This document shows, one piece after another, positions 10,301-18,498 of a DNA stretch of 64,000 nt. The position numbers and the translations under genes were made by a program. A model generated the notes under the pieces. That model did not search any database, was not told the DNA's origin, and worked only from the letters and a program-made list of their open reading frames with translations. This stretch comes from Opitutaceae bacterium (lineage in GTDB: Bacteria; Verrucomicrobiota; Verrucomicrobiia; Opitutales; Opitutaceae): positions 220,699 to 284,698 of the forward strand of contig JANQSC010000013.1 in assembly GCA_028284235.1 (NCBI GenBank), in the 5' to 3' direction. Numbering within the stretch: the stretch's first letter is position 1; each line of letters starts with the position of its first letter.

Positions 10301-10652
10301 CCTCTGAAATATCTTCGAAACGCAAGCCGCCTCGGTTGAGAAACAGCCTGTTAGGTTCGAGATTGGCTGTGAGATAAATGTCGGGGAGGCCATCATTGTT
10401 GATGTCGCCGATCGCCACCCCTCCACCGTTGTAGTAGTAATCGAATACTAGTATATTCAGGTCACCCTCTACGGGAAGAGCATTCGTGAAGCCTAAACCA
10501 CTCTCCTCAGGCAACACTTGTTCGAACAACGGCTGCGTTGCTACGGATTCGCAATTGAAGCCCAAGCGCAACGCAACCGCCGCAATCATCAATGCAAACC
10601 AGCGACTACAATTAACGCGATCGACGAGCATGGTACTTGATGAATGAATCAT
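7302..10652 (-). CDS. Large exported double-propeller FG-GAP protein with internal ASPIC/UnbV domain
   Basis: About 1116 residues from the chosen ATG (MIHSSSTM). A further ATG lies at 10631. An upstream in-frame GTG at 10694 is rejected because it lies inside the receptor's terminator hairpin. A signal segment is followed by a first propeller with many D-x-N-x-D-G-x-x-D motifs, an ASPIC/UnbV domain about halfway (PFGIGAKVTL, then RGYLSSIPPSLQFGLG, LEVSWPDG), and a second FG-GAP propeller to the C-terminus. Paralogous over its whole length to the gene at 14704. Sits directly downstream of a TonB receptor. Since SusD homologues are absent here, it may be the surface partner that handles the ligand, but that is inference. 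Fold assignment is firm, function unknown. Confidence 0.85.
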   Translation of the reverse strand: MIHSSSTMLVDRVNCSRWFALMIAAVALRLGFNCESVATQPLFEQVLPEESGLGFTNALPVEGDLNILVFDYYYNGGGVAIGDINNDGLPDIYLTANLEPNRLFLNRGGLRFEDISEAAGVNGLGKWATGVTLADVNADGWLDIYVCYSGPFPESDRRNELYINQKDLTFVDEAAAYGLDTPNYSTQALFFDLDRDNDLDLFLLNHSVQSYDTDDIPVLRNAEGINSGDKVFLNHGGRFHDVTAGSGIRSSPLGYGLGIAAGDLNNDGWTDVYVANDYAEPDYLYINNKLGGFIEQSHQSLKHMSNFGMGADIADYNNDGLADIVVGDMAPADNYRQKTNMASMNPELFQFHVDNGLHYQYMYNTLQLNRGDLRFSEVAQLAGVDSTDWSWAALFGDVDNDGWKDLLVTNGFRREHANKDFGYIMEKRTQATQDSDIEVKKQVMVELISEMGEGKLTNYMFRNNGDLTFEDKSMGWGLTEETFSNGAALADLDGDGDLDIVINNIDQPALLYKNTTVERGGPPSLVVRFEGPEGNPFGIGAKVTLRAGDDTQVQENFPTRGYLSSIPPSLQFGLGGESADALEVSWPDGRRQSIIVSGETRSVTFNYAESSLPRRSKSDDPSSPPLFADITAKAAIRHKHMENRHDDFADEILLPHKLSRLGPAIAVGDVNGDGLEDVFVGGAARQAAALILQSTSGAFAEPVREPWTLDAGSEDVGATLFDCDGDGDLDLYVASGGNEFPEGDERYADRLYLNDGLGNFTKATERLPGLRVSGAVVETCDFDVDGDLDLFVGGRLVPKRYPSPADSFLLENENGRFVDRTQNLAPGLKELGMVTSALWTDVTSDGQADLVVAGEWMPITVFEKNGQSFEKLDSLDLENEVGWWYSLAEIDVDNDGDTDLVGGNLGLNYKYRASQQEPFSVHANDFDESGSLDIVLSYYNDGAQFPLRGRQCSSQQMPIIADLYKTYHDFGLATLVDIYGPLGLGRSLEYHATNFAHCLIENQGDGRFEFRPLPSLAQLSTVNGILVDDFDEDGHADLVIGGNLYPVEVETIRADASFGLFLKGNGDGDFHPVDTNESGLAIDGDVKGLKRIQIKDASGILVSNNDDRLQLISVNK

Positions 10653-10682
10653 TATCGAGTCTTGGTAAAACCTAAACAATCG

Positions 10683-10713
10683 CAAGCCCGCCACTCCTGA
10701 AGTGACGGGCTTG
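10683..10713 (-). terminator. Hairpin after TonB receptor gene
   Basis: Inverted repeat with 13-nt arms, one C:A mismatch and a 5-nt loop (CAAGCCCG-C-CACT / AGTG-A-CGGGCTTG). It lies 32 bp past the receptor stop codon and 31 bp before the chosen start of the UnbV gene. No long T-tract follows on the minus strand, so it may attenuate rather than fully stop transcription, letting the receptor be made in excess over the enzymes. Confidence 0.6.
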
Positions 10714-10744
10714 GACCTGTAATACTACACCAAACGAAAAGGAA

Positions 10745-13700
10745 TTAGAAACTAAACGTATTCGTCAGGAAGATCTCTCGGGGCGGTGGATTGCGGAGCG
10801 AATAGATCGTCCCGTCCACATCGGCCGCTACCTGAATCGGATCGTTGTCTCCGATCAGATTGCGAATATTCAGCTGAGCCTTCCAATCAACCCGATCGTT
10901 GAAAATCGGTCGTTGGTAGGTGATCCAGGCGTCGCCGTTAAACTGCTCCGAACCGCGGTAGGGGTTGTCTATGATCGGTACCCATAGATCCGTTTCCGAA
11001 TTGTAAGCAGCGTCATACCCGATGGCGATGTCATCCTGCCACCTTAGAGCGCCACCCACGCCGAAACCGCTCAGCCAGCCTTCGTCGTCGAACCGGTAGT
11101 TGCTAATGACATTGTAGCGCCACTCCCGGATTTCCGGATTTAGACGGCCTTCTCGAGTCAATGGATTGAGCACTTTGGAAGTGAGCTGATCCAGAAACGC
11201 GTCTCGGATGGCCCGTTCGGACATATCGCGCGCTTCGGGAGCCCAATCCGTATAGAGATCAAATAGGCCCAACTCGACCATTCGATCACGGGCATCAAAG
11301 AAAATTTGCGAGAACAAAGGAATGACATCCGATATGACCGCCTGTTGTTTGGCTGCATTAAAAGCCAGCGTCCAATTCTCGTTGAGGCTGCCAATGATTT
11401 CCAGCTCGAAGCCTTCAGCCGTCACGTTTTGCGTGTCGCTGATGTTCTGACTGTTAATGTCGTTTTGAGCAACGCTGTCACCCTCGAGCCTGAGACCCAA
11501 GATGTCTTTGGTTGGCCCCTCAAGAATGTTGATCGATGCATCGAAGATGTCTTGATAGGATGTGTAATTGGGAACGTTGCCCGATAGACCTTGGCTCGCG
11601 TAAGCCCAAAGCTCGTCGAATGGAATCTCCGCATCCCGAGCATCCACAAAGCGCTGCAACACGCCATTGCCCGCGACTCGAAAGAAGTCATTAGTGGCCC
11701 CAACGCCCGCGCTGGTTTGCCCCTGGAGACTGGTTTCGTACCAATTGAATCGAGCCATCAGGCGATTGTCGAGAAGGTGCAGTGAGAATCCCTCTTCCTC
11801 GGTTACTCCCGACTGTGGAGGGATCGGCCGGTTGAGCAGGTCCTTCCGAAGGCTGGTCGGCGAGAAGTTTTCCGACTCCGCCCAGTGTACGGAGATTCCC
11901 ACTACTTCACTAAAGGGATTCCAACTTTCAGGCAAGTGGGCGACAACACTCTTGGTCTTGGTTTCACCAGTAGCCACTAAGTCCGGCGTATCGTTTAAGA
12001 CGTAGGTTGTGGCTGGGTTGATATTGCCGTCTGGGAAACGCGTCAAACCCAGGTTGTTAAAGGTCTTGCTCTCGTCATCTCTGATTCCGAAAAGCGTATT
12101 TATATGGCCGTCGAACCAAGTGCCTTGCCACGCCAGAACTTCCGAATCGACAACGGTGCGATTCAGGCTGCCATTGCGAATGTAGGGACGAACTGAAAGC
12201 GTGGTGTCAAAGAGCTCTTGATTCTCCTCATCCCAAAGGCGAGCGGCAATGGGCTGCGTGTCAGGCCCGTAGAAAAACGGGTTCTGACCTCCTGTAAGCC
12301 GGACGTCCGCATAATTGGACACCCCGCGTAGATCATCGCCCACATAGTGGTTGAAATTAACTTGGCGGTTCCAATTGAATACATTGGCGGCCGGACCCTC
12401 TCCCCAGATGCGAGCCGCATCGGGGCTATCCCAAGCATGAAACCAGGTCTCGCCGCGCGAGTTATGGGTTTGCTCGTCGATGAAGCCAGTGAATCGGTGG
12501 GTTCCCAGATTAGCCCAAAAGCCCTCTTGGTCCGACAAATCGAGGATGTAGTAAGCCGTCGCCCGTTCGGATTCCCGCTTGCTGAAATTCCGTCCGTCTA
12601 CTGAAACGTGAGAACGAATCATAGGGCGTCCAGCGTTCGGGTTGGGACTGCCATCTGCCAGTTTCAGATTCACATCGACAGTCAAAAATCCGATGAGATC
12701 GTTGACCCCGGCTTGTTGGCGGCGGGTATCGTAGTGCTGTTCGTCTATCGCAATCTCAATACCGGCATTTCCTTGCAAGAAGGTCTGCTCGAGACTCAGG
12801 TTATAGGAATTGAACTCATCCGAAGCAATGAAGCCTCCGGGCACGAGCAATCGTTCGCGATTGTCCCAAATAGAATAAGGTGTCGTACGACCGGTGCGAA
12901 TGTTGAACGGCGATGGCGGCCTCCATTCAGTGGCTTGGAAGTGGTCCCAAACGATAGTCGATTCGCCAGTTTCCGGATCCGATCCGCGAATCAGACCTTC
13001 GATCCCCTCCGTGCCCGGGAAATACGGAGCTGGAGAGCCGTCCGTGTCAAACGATGCAGCTACTTGGCCACCGAAACCAAGAGCTCGACCGATATGCGTT
13101 GGTCGGCCCGACTCGGGCACGTTTTCAAAGTCCCACATGAATTTCGAAACAAAATTTTCCGGACGCAAAGAATCGGGAAGCGTCGCTCCGTATGCAGCGT
13201 ACTTAGCCGGATCGCGGGCGTCGAACCACCAAGGAATCATGTTGTTGTGGAAGCTGCTCTGAGGACGCTCCGCCATTATCTCCCCGTCTTCGAAATTGCC
13301 GCGCAAAATCGTGTTGCCCAAGGCTCCATCATTCCCTTCGAAAAGGAGACCCTCAAAGGCCGCATAGTAGCGATCCTTGTCTTCGAATGCCGGGCGTTGT
13401 TGGAACTCATGGCGTTCTCTTAGAGCTGCGATGAACACTCCCAACCGCCCATCCAGAAGGGTCTGGTTATGCTTGAGTATAGTACGGTTGGCCCCGTGTT
13501 CGCCTAAGCGTATTTGCACTTCAGAGAAATCGGCAGACCGCGATGCCCGGGCCAAAGAACTGTCGATGATGCCACCCGGACTTCCAATGCCAAAGAGAAG
13601 GGCATTGGGCCCACGGCTGATGGTAACACGGGAGAGATTGTAGCTGTCTGCTGGGATGTCGGTCGCGAAGAAGTTCCGTGTACGCGAAGGTCTCGTCAAA

Positions 13701-14098
13701 CCTCGTACGCGTTGAGTATTGTCCGGCGTGCCCCGCGCGTTGGCAGACTCGCCACCAGCAATCGTATCCGACACATTGCCGTTGGGTCCCCCCGCCTCGG
13801 TATTCATCGAATAAATGAGAGCCGTATTGATATCGGTGGCGCCAATATCATCCAGAAACTCCTTGGTAACCACCGAAATCGAAGATCCAACGTCGGCCAG
13901 ATTCGTATTAAGACGGCTTCCCGCTAGCGTGCTGAGCGCGCGATAGCCTTCGTCGCCCGAGGCATCCACCTCGAAGGGAGACAACTCAAATACTTCGGTT
14001 TCGTCATCGTCTTGAGCCAAACCGGAATGATAGAATAATAGGGTTAATGAGGCGACACCGAGAAGGCTCGATCGCCTGAAGGGTAGGATACGTTTCAT
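10745..14098 (-). CDS. TonB-dependent outer-membrane receptor
   Basis: A protein of 1117 residues. The signal peptide ends at about G-L-A-Q-D. The mature part begins with a short acidic stretch and FELSPFEVD, then the plug domain (LAGSRLNTNLADVGSSISVV, VTISRGPNALLFGIGSPGG), then a long beta-barrel that finishes in an aromatic residue (IFLTNTFSF). It has no STN domain, so it is a pure transporter rather than a sigma-regulating receptor. No carboxypeptidase-like N-terminal domain and no SusD partner is present. It is probably the importer for the degradation products made by the downstream FAD enzymes and sulfatase. ATG 14098 directly precedes a good signal peptide. A possible promoter motif TATAAATAAT lies about 16-25 bp upstream of the ATG. 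Confidence 0.93.
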   Translation of the reverse strand: MKRILPFRRSSLLGVASLTLLFYHSGLAQDDDETEVFELSPFEVDASGDEGYRALSTLAGSRLNTNLADVGSSISVVTKEFLDDIGATDINTALIYSMNTEAGGPNGNVSDTIAGGESANARGTPDNTQRVRGLTRPSRTRNFFATDIPADSYNLSRVTISRGPNALLFGIGSPGGIIDSSLARASRSADFSEVQIRLGEHGANRTILKHNQTLLDGRLGVFIAALRERHEFQQRPAFEDKDRYYAAFEGLLFEGNDGALGNTILRGNFEDGEIMAERPQSSFHNNMIPWWFDARDPAKYAAYGATLPDSLRPENFVSKFMWDFENVPESGRPTHIGRALGFGGQVAASFDTDGSPAPYFPGTEGIEGLIRGSDPETGESTIVWDHFQATEWRPPSPFNIRTGRTTPYSIWDNRERLLVPGGFIASDEFNSYNLSLEQTFLQGNAGIEIAIDEQHYDTRRQQAGVNDLIGFLTVDVNLKLADGSPNPNAGRPMIRSHVSVDGRNFSKRESERATAYYILDLSDQEGFWANLGTHRFTGFIDEQTHNSRGETWFHAWDSPDAARIWGEGPAANVFNWNRQVNFNHYVGDDLRGVSNYADVRLTGGQNPFFYGPDTQPIAARLWDEENQELFDTTLSVRPYIRNGSLNRTVVDSEVLAWQGTWFDGHINTLFGIRDDESKTFNNLGLTRFPDGNINPATTYVLNDTPDLVATGETKTKSVVAHLPESWNPFSEVVGISVHWAESENFSPTSLRKDLLNRPIPPQSGVTEEEGFSLHLLDNRLMARFNWYETSLQGQTSAGVGATNDFFRVAGNGVLQRFVDARDAEIPFDELWAYASQGLSGNVPNYTSYQDIFDASINILEGPTKDILGLRLEGDSVAQNDINSQNISDTQNVTAEGFELEIIGSLNENWTLAFNAAKQQAVISDVIPLFSQIFFDARDRMVELGLFDLYTDWAPEARDMSERAIRDAFLDQLTSKVLNPLTREGRLNPEIREWRYNVISNYRFDDEGWLSGFGVGGALRWQDDIAIGYDAAYNSETDLWVPIIDNPYRGSEQFNGDAWITYQRPIFNDRVDWKAQLNIRNLIGDNDPIQVAADVDGTIYSLRNPPPREIFLTNTFSF

Positions 14099-14253
14099 AG
14101 TTTGTCGGGTATTATTTATAGACTTTGAAGGGAGTGAATACTGACTGTAAAACCCTGCATGACTGCATTCCCAATGTGGGCCGCAACGATGCGTGGGAAC
14201 AAAATAGCCATTGAATGCTCAACGGGGCTCGAGTAGGTAAAGGCGTATTCGAA

Positions 14254-14289
14254 TTGTAGTAGGGGTTGTAGTAGGGATTGTAGGACGAG
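14254..14289. repeat. Tandem 12-bp direct repeats
   Basis: TTGTAGTAGGGG and TTGTAGTAGGGA follow each other directly, and a third, partial unit begins TTGTAGGA. Head-to-tail units of about one helical turn placed between divergent genes are typical of a regulator binding array. The regulator is unknown and none is encoded next to it. Confidence 0.6.
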
Positions 14290-14323
14290 AATCGCTCAAT
14301 ACACGCATTCTAGCAGCCGTTCA

Positions 14324-14345
14324 CCAAACCGTCTTTACGGTTTGG
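14324..14345. promoter_or_regulatory. Perfect 9-bp inverted repeat with tetraloop
   Basis: CCAAACCGT, loop CTTT, ACGGTTTGG. All nine pairs match. There is no T-tract on either side, and it lies far from any gene end (226 bp upstream of one start, 358 bp from the other), so an operator or a leader structure is more likely than a terminator. Confidence 0.55.
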
Positions 14346-14703
14346 GAATCCGAATTCCAATTTCGGGCAATTTGATTTACCTCCGAATTTTCGTCCTCTA
14401 TTTTAAAAGGAGAAATAGCCAGATTCAGGCCTTAGAGTGACATCATTAATTAGGTCGAATCGGCAAGAAAACACCTAGTCGCCCTCACTCAATAGAATGC
14501 GCTCATCCAATCGCTCAATCCTATTTGCTTCCTATTTCCTTGCTTCAAGCTAACATACTCGTATCCACGTTTAAATTACTCTAAAATATATATAGATCGT
14601 GCCTGCGCACGCATTGGAAATCGCTATTCGTCGCCTTTCCCGCCCTCGCCACGAACTAGAAAATTCGCTCGTTTCCAATTCAATCTAGCTCAATTCAATT
14701 GAA

Positions 14704-17700
14704 ATGAACTTCCATGAAATCGCGCTCGGTTCTCGAGCCCTAGAGAAAACCAAGAGCATCTTCCTTACCCTCATTGCTCAAGCCCTTTTCATCCCCGCAT
14801 TTCACGCCCAAATGCGACTGGAAGAGATTGCTCCCATTCAAAGCGGCCTCGAATTCGAGAACTTGCTAAACGAAGACAACGAGATCAATTATTCCACGTA
14901 TCCATTTATTTACTTCGGTAATGGCGTAGCGGCAGGCGATCTCGACAACGACGGTCTTCCAGACCTCGTATTTGCAGCGAATCGTGGAGACAACCGGATC
15001 TTTCGCAATCGAGGCGACTTCACGTTCGAAGACGTTACTGAAAGCTCCGGATTGCTGGAAAAGCCAGCTTGGGCTAACGGGGTCACATTGGCGGACGTAA
15101 ACGCCGACGGACGGCTTGACCTCTATTTCTGCAATTCCGGCATGTGGGACTCTCGCGCGAATCAGCTCTTCATCAATCGCGGCAATTTCTCCTTCGTCGA
15201 GTCGGCCGACGACTACGGGATCGGCGACCGAGGCCCAAGCTCGCAAGCCGCGTTTTTCGACTACGACCGCGACGGCGATCTCGATCTCTACGTAGCCGCC
15301 TATCCCCAATACAGCATCGCCACCCCCGCCTATGCGTATTCGGAATTGAGGCGCAGCGGACGCCCCATCGACAGTGACCACCTGTACCGAAACAATGGCG
15401 ACGGCACCTTCTCCGATGTCACCCAAGCCGCAGGAGTCAAGAACTGGGGACGTACCCTGGGACTGTCCATTAGCGATTTCAACAACGATGGCTGGCAAGA
15501 CGTCTATGTATCCAACGACTTTGCCACGCCCGACTACTTCTACATCAACAATGGCGATGGCACCTTTTCCGAAAGATCCCGACAAGCGATGCGGCACACA
15601 GCGTTTTTCGGGATGGGAAGCGATGCCGCCGATTTCAACAACGATGGCATGACCGACATCCTCCAGCTAGACATGATGGCCGAGGACAACCAGGCCCAGA
15701 AAACGAACATGTCAGGCATGGACCGGAAAGCCTTCTGGCAAGTTGTAAGGATGGGGCTCCATCATCAGTACATGCGCAACGTTCTCAACTTGAACAACGG
15801 CAACGGCACATTCAGCGATGTCGCTGAGCTGTCCTCAGTGGACTCTACCGACTGGTCCTGGGCCGGCCTAATGGCCGACTTGAACAACGATGGCTGGAAG
15901 GATATTCTGATCACCAACGGAATGAGGCGCTCAGTCAACGACAACGACTTCCGGCTCCGCAATGAGGCCCGCGCCAAGGACGGATCTCTCGAGACAATGT
16001 CTGCATTCGAATTGTTGGAAGACGTTCCCGTGGATCCAATTTCCAACTACGTCTTCGAAAACAACGGCGACCTCACTTTCTCCAACCGCTCCGCCGATTG
16101 GGGCTTCGATTTCAAAGGATTCTCCGCTGGAGCGACTTTGGCAGATCTAGATGCCGACGGCGATCTCGATGTCGCCCTCAACAACACCGATGGACCCGCA
16201 ACGCTCCATCGAAACCACGCCGACCGGCTCGGCCACCATTGGACCCAGCTGCGACTGCAAAATCCAGGCCCGAACCTCAACGCCTTGGGGGCGCGCGTGA
16301 CGATTATTACAGGCGAGTCGACTCAGACCATCGAGAATACACCCACCCGCGGATACTTCTCGTCGCTCCCTCCAACGCTGCACGCCGGACTAGGCAAGGC
16401 GAAACGAATCGACGAAATTCGCGTGCTTTGGCCTGATGGCGCGGGAGAACGCTTCGGTCCGCTGCCAGTCGATCGCGTCCTAACAATTGTTCGCGACGAA
16501 GGAACACCCATTTCCGCCGCTCTCGCGCTTCAGCCAAGTCTCCACAAAGCCAAGTCCTTCGAAATAGCGGAATGGACCGTCCCCGGCGCTCGGTTCACGC
16601 ATAAGGAAAATGACTACGACGATCTCGACCGGGAGATTCTCCTGCCGCATTTGATGTCCCGCTGGGGGCCCTGCATCGCTGTGGAAGACGTGAACGCGGA
16701 TGGCTTAGACGACTTCTACGTCGGCGGCGCCCGAGGTCAGTCCGGCACTCTTTTCATCCAGGAGACCAACGGCGCATTCCGACAGACTGAGCCAGAAAAC
16801 TCCCCATGGCAATCGCATGCCAAGCGTGAAGACACGGGAGCCGCCTTCTTCGACGCAAACAGCGACGGACTGCCCGACCTATACGTTGCCAGCGGTGGAA
16901 ACGAAGTCACCACCGGGCACCCTGAACTGGAAGACCGTCTTTACATCAATCAGGGAAAGGGCGGCTTCGTGGATGCTTCGGATCGGCTGCCCGAAATTGG
17001 GGCCAGCGCTTCGTCCGTCTTGCCTGCAGACTTCGATCAAGACGGAGATTTTGACCTATTCGTTGGCGGACGCCAGGAGCCCGGTTCCTATCCCCTGCCC
17101 GGCCGTTCCGTTCTTCTGGAGAATCGCGACGGCGCCTTCGTCGACGTCACCAACGCCCGCGGGCCCCAGCTCGAACGCCTCGGCATGGTCACTTCCGGCG
17201 CTTGGAGCGACTTCGACGGGGATGGCTCCTTGGACCTTTTGGTCGCTGGCGAATGGATGCCTCTGCGGATTTTCCTGCAGAAAGACGGTTCCTTCTCCGA
17301 AGCTTCGGATCAATTCGATCTCGGACGCCGAACAGGTTGGTGGTTCAGCTTGAAAACCCTGGACGTGGACGGCGATGGAGATCTTGATATCGTGGCGGGC
17401 AACAACGGGCTGAACTACAAGTACAAGGCATCTCAGAACAAGCCCTTCCATCTGAATTTCGCCGACTTCGACAACAATGGCTCCAAGGACATCGTTCTCG
17501 GATACGAACAAAATGGTAAGCGCTATCCAGTCCGAGGTCGCGAATGCTCGGCCTTTCAAGTCCCCGTCATCAAAAAGCGCTTTCCTACCTACAAAGCATT
17601 TTCAATAGCAACCGTATTCGATATCTACGGACAGGAAGAAATATCCGAAGCCCTGCATCTAACGGTGACCGATTTCGGCAGTGGCGTTTTTCTTCGCGGC

Positions 17701-18051
17701 GATTCGGGAACATTCGAATTCAAGCGATTTCCCAACGCCGCTCAGACATCGGCAACCATGGGAATCGTCGACCACGACTTCGATCGCGACGGCCAAGTCG
17801 ATTTGCTCCTGGCCGGCAATCTTTACGTATCCGAAGTCGAAACCCCGCGAAACGACGCCGGAAACGGAACGATTCTACTCAACCGCGGACCCGGATCCTT
17901 CGAGGAGGTCGTCTCATACCAATCAGGTTTCTTCGCTCCCCACGATATCCGCGCCCTCGCCTCGATCCGTATCGCCGGAAACGACGCGATCATAGTTGTC
18001 AACAACGACGGTCCACTCCAAATATTTCGAATTGGCCCTCAAACTCCCTAA
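14704..18051 (+). CDS. Large exported double-propeller FG-GAP protein with internal ASPIC/UnbV domain
   Basis: A protein of 1115 residues with a signal segment near 17-35 (ends F-H-A-Q). The layout equals that of the gene at 7302: first FG-GAP propeller (VAAGDLDNDGLPDLVF, repeated D-x-N-x-D-G-x-x-D), ASPIC/UnbV domain at about 525-600 (NALGARVTII, RGYFSSLPPTLHAGLG, IRVLWPDG), second propeller to the end, including NNGLNYKYKASQNKPF, which is nearly the same in the paralogue. Some motifs are Ca-binding. Divergent from a TonB receptor and 447 bp upstream of a PVC dehydrogenase-cytochrome gene. Probably periplasmic or surface-exposed; ligand unknown. GC and third-position bias look higher than in the 7302 copy, judging by eye. 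Confidence 0.85.
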   Translation: MNFHEIALGSRALEKTKSIFLTLIAQALFIPAFHAQMRLEEIAPIQSGLEFENLLNEDNEINYSTYPFIYFGNGVAAGDLDNDGLPDLVFAANRGDNRIFRNRGDFTFEDVTESSGLLEKPAWANGVTLADVNADGRLDLYFCNSGMWDSRANQLFINRGNFSFVESADDYGIGDRGPSSQAAFFDYDRDGDLDLYVAAYPQYSIATPAYAYSELRRSGRPIDSDHLYRNNGDGTFSDVTQAAGVKNWGRTLGLSISDFNNDGWQDVYVSNDFATPDYFYINNGDGTFSERSRQAMRHTAFFGMGSDAADFNNDGMTDILQLDMMAEDNQAQKTNMSGMDRKAFWQVVRMGLHHQYMRNVLNLNNGNGTFSDVAELSSVDSTDWSWAGLMADLNNDGWKDILITNGMRRSVNDNDFRLRNEARAKDGSLETMSAFELLEDVPVDPISNYVFENNGDLTFSNRSADWGFDFKGFSAGATLADLDADGDLDVALNNTDGPATLHRNHADRLGHHWTQLRLQNPGPNLNALGARVTIITGESTQTIENTPTRGYFSSLPPTLHAGLGKAKRIDEIRVLWPDGAGERFGPLPVDRVLTIVRDEGTPISAALALQPSLHKAKSFEIAEWTVPGARFTHKENDYDDLDREILLPHLMSRWGPCIAVEDVNADGLDDFYVGGARGQSGTLFIQETNGAFRQTEPENSPWQSHAKREDTGAAFFDANSDGLPDLYVASGGNEVTTGHPELEDRLYINQGKGGFVDASDRLPEIGASASSVLPADFDQDGDFDLFVGGRQEPGSYPLPGRSVLLENRDGAFVDVTNARGPQLERLGMVTSGAWSDFDGDGSLDLLVAGEWMPLRIFLQKDGSFSEASDQFDLGRRTGWWFSLKTLDVDGDGDLDIVAGNNGLNYKYKASQNKPFHLNFADFDNNGSKDIVLGYEQNGKRYPVRGRECSAFQVPVIKKRFPTYKAFSIATVFDIYGQEEISEALHLTVTDFGSGVFLRGDSGTFEFKRFPNAAQTSATMGIVDHDFDRDGQVDLLLAGNLYVSEVETPRNDAGNGTILLNRGPGSFEEVVSYQSGFFAPHDIRALASIRIAGNDAIIVVNNDGPLQIFRIGPQTP

Positions 18052-18498
18052 AGAACCTATCCCAAAACCTATCCAGAGGGCTGCATGAAGCGCGCCTTTC
18101 TAAAAGATGACGGAACGCCGTTCGCCTATCGACCTGAGGCCACACGCAAGACCCGCCTACAAGTTCTTCAATCCACATTGGATCAGTTTCAGTGACACTG
18201 TTGTTCTGGTTATCCTCGAGATAGTAACCTTGACCGAGGTCCTGGAGACCGCTGAGATAGATAGGCCCAGATTGGCCAATCATATCGAACTTCGAACTCC
18301 AGACATGCGAATTTAGTCTAGTATACAGACCCGGACTCAACCATCTCGACCTCGGACAAATTCTGTTGGATCGCAGCCCTATACCCCCTTACAACATTCA
18401 AGGATACCGTTTCTTTCCCCCCTTACCCCAAACGCTCGCGATTCGCTCTAGCGAGTCCACCGCTTTTACTACGCTGGAACCCATGCGCTCGACTTGAA
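18052..18498. other. 447-bp intergenic region, possible decayed coding remnant on minus strand
   Basis: No confident gene. A minus-strand frame of about 100 codons (18340 down past 18052) starts from TTG and overlaps the end of the UnbV gene; part of it (SGLQDLGQGYYLEDNQ, TETDPMWIEELVGG) looks protein-like but matches no family I recognise. A short dyad CAGTG-A-CACTG lies at 18190-18200. A promoter for the downstream gene is expected near the right end but no clear boxes are seen. Confidence 0.3.

Larger units (their letters stand above)
14099..14703. promoter_or_regulatory. 605-bp divergent intergenic region
   Basis: No gene is visible. It separates a minus-strand TonB receptor from a plus-strand UnbV gene, so it should hold promoters for both. 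It contains a 12-bp tandem repeat (14254-14289), a perfect 9-bp hairpin (14324-14345), and an AT-rich stretch at about 14569-14596 (TCTAAAATATATATAGAT) that could belong to the plus-strand promoter. No ribosome-binding site stands out before ATG 14704. Confidence 0.55.

Noticed and set aside
10653..10694. GTG start at 10694 for the UnbV gene
   Set aside because: It falls inside the hairpin that follows the receptor gene, and the extra residues do not improve the signal peptide.
14254..14289. CRISPR-like array
   Set aside because: Units are 12 bp and adjoin each other without spacers; no cas gene nearby.
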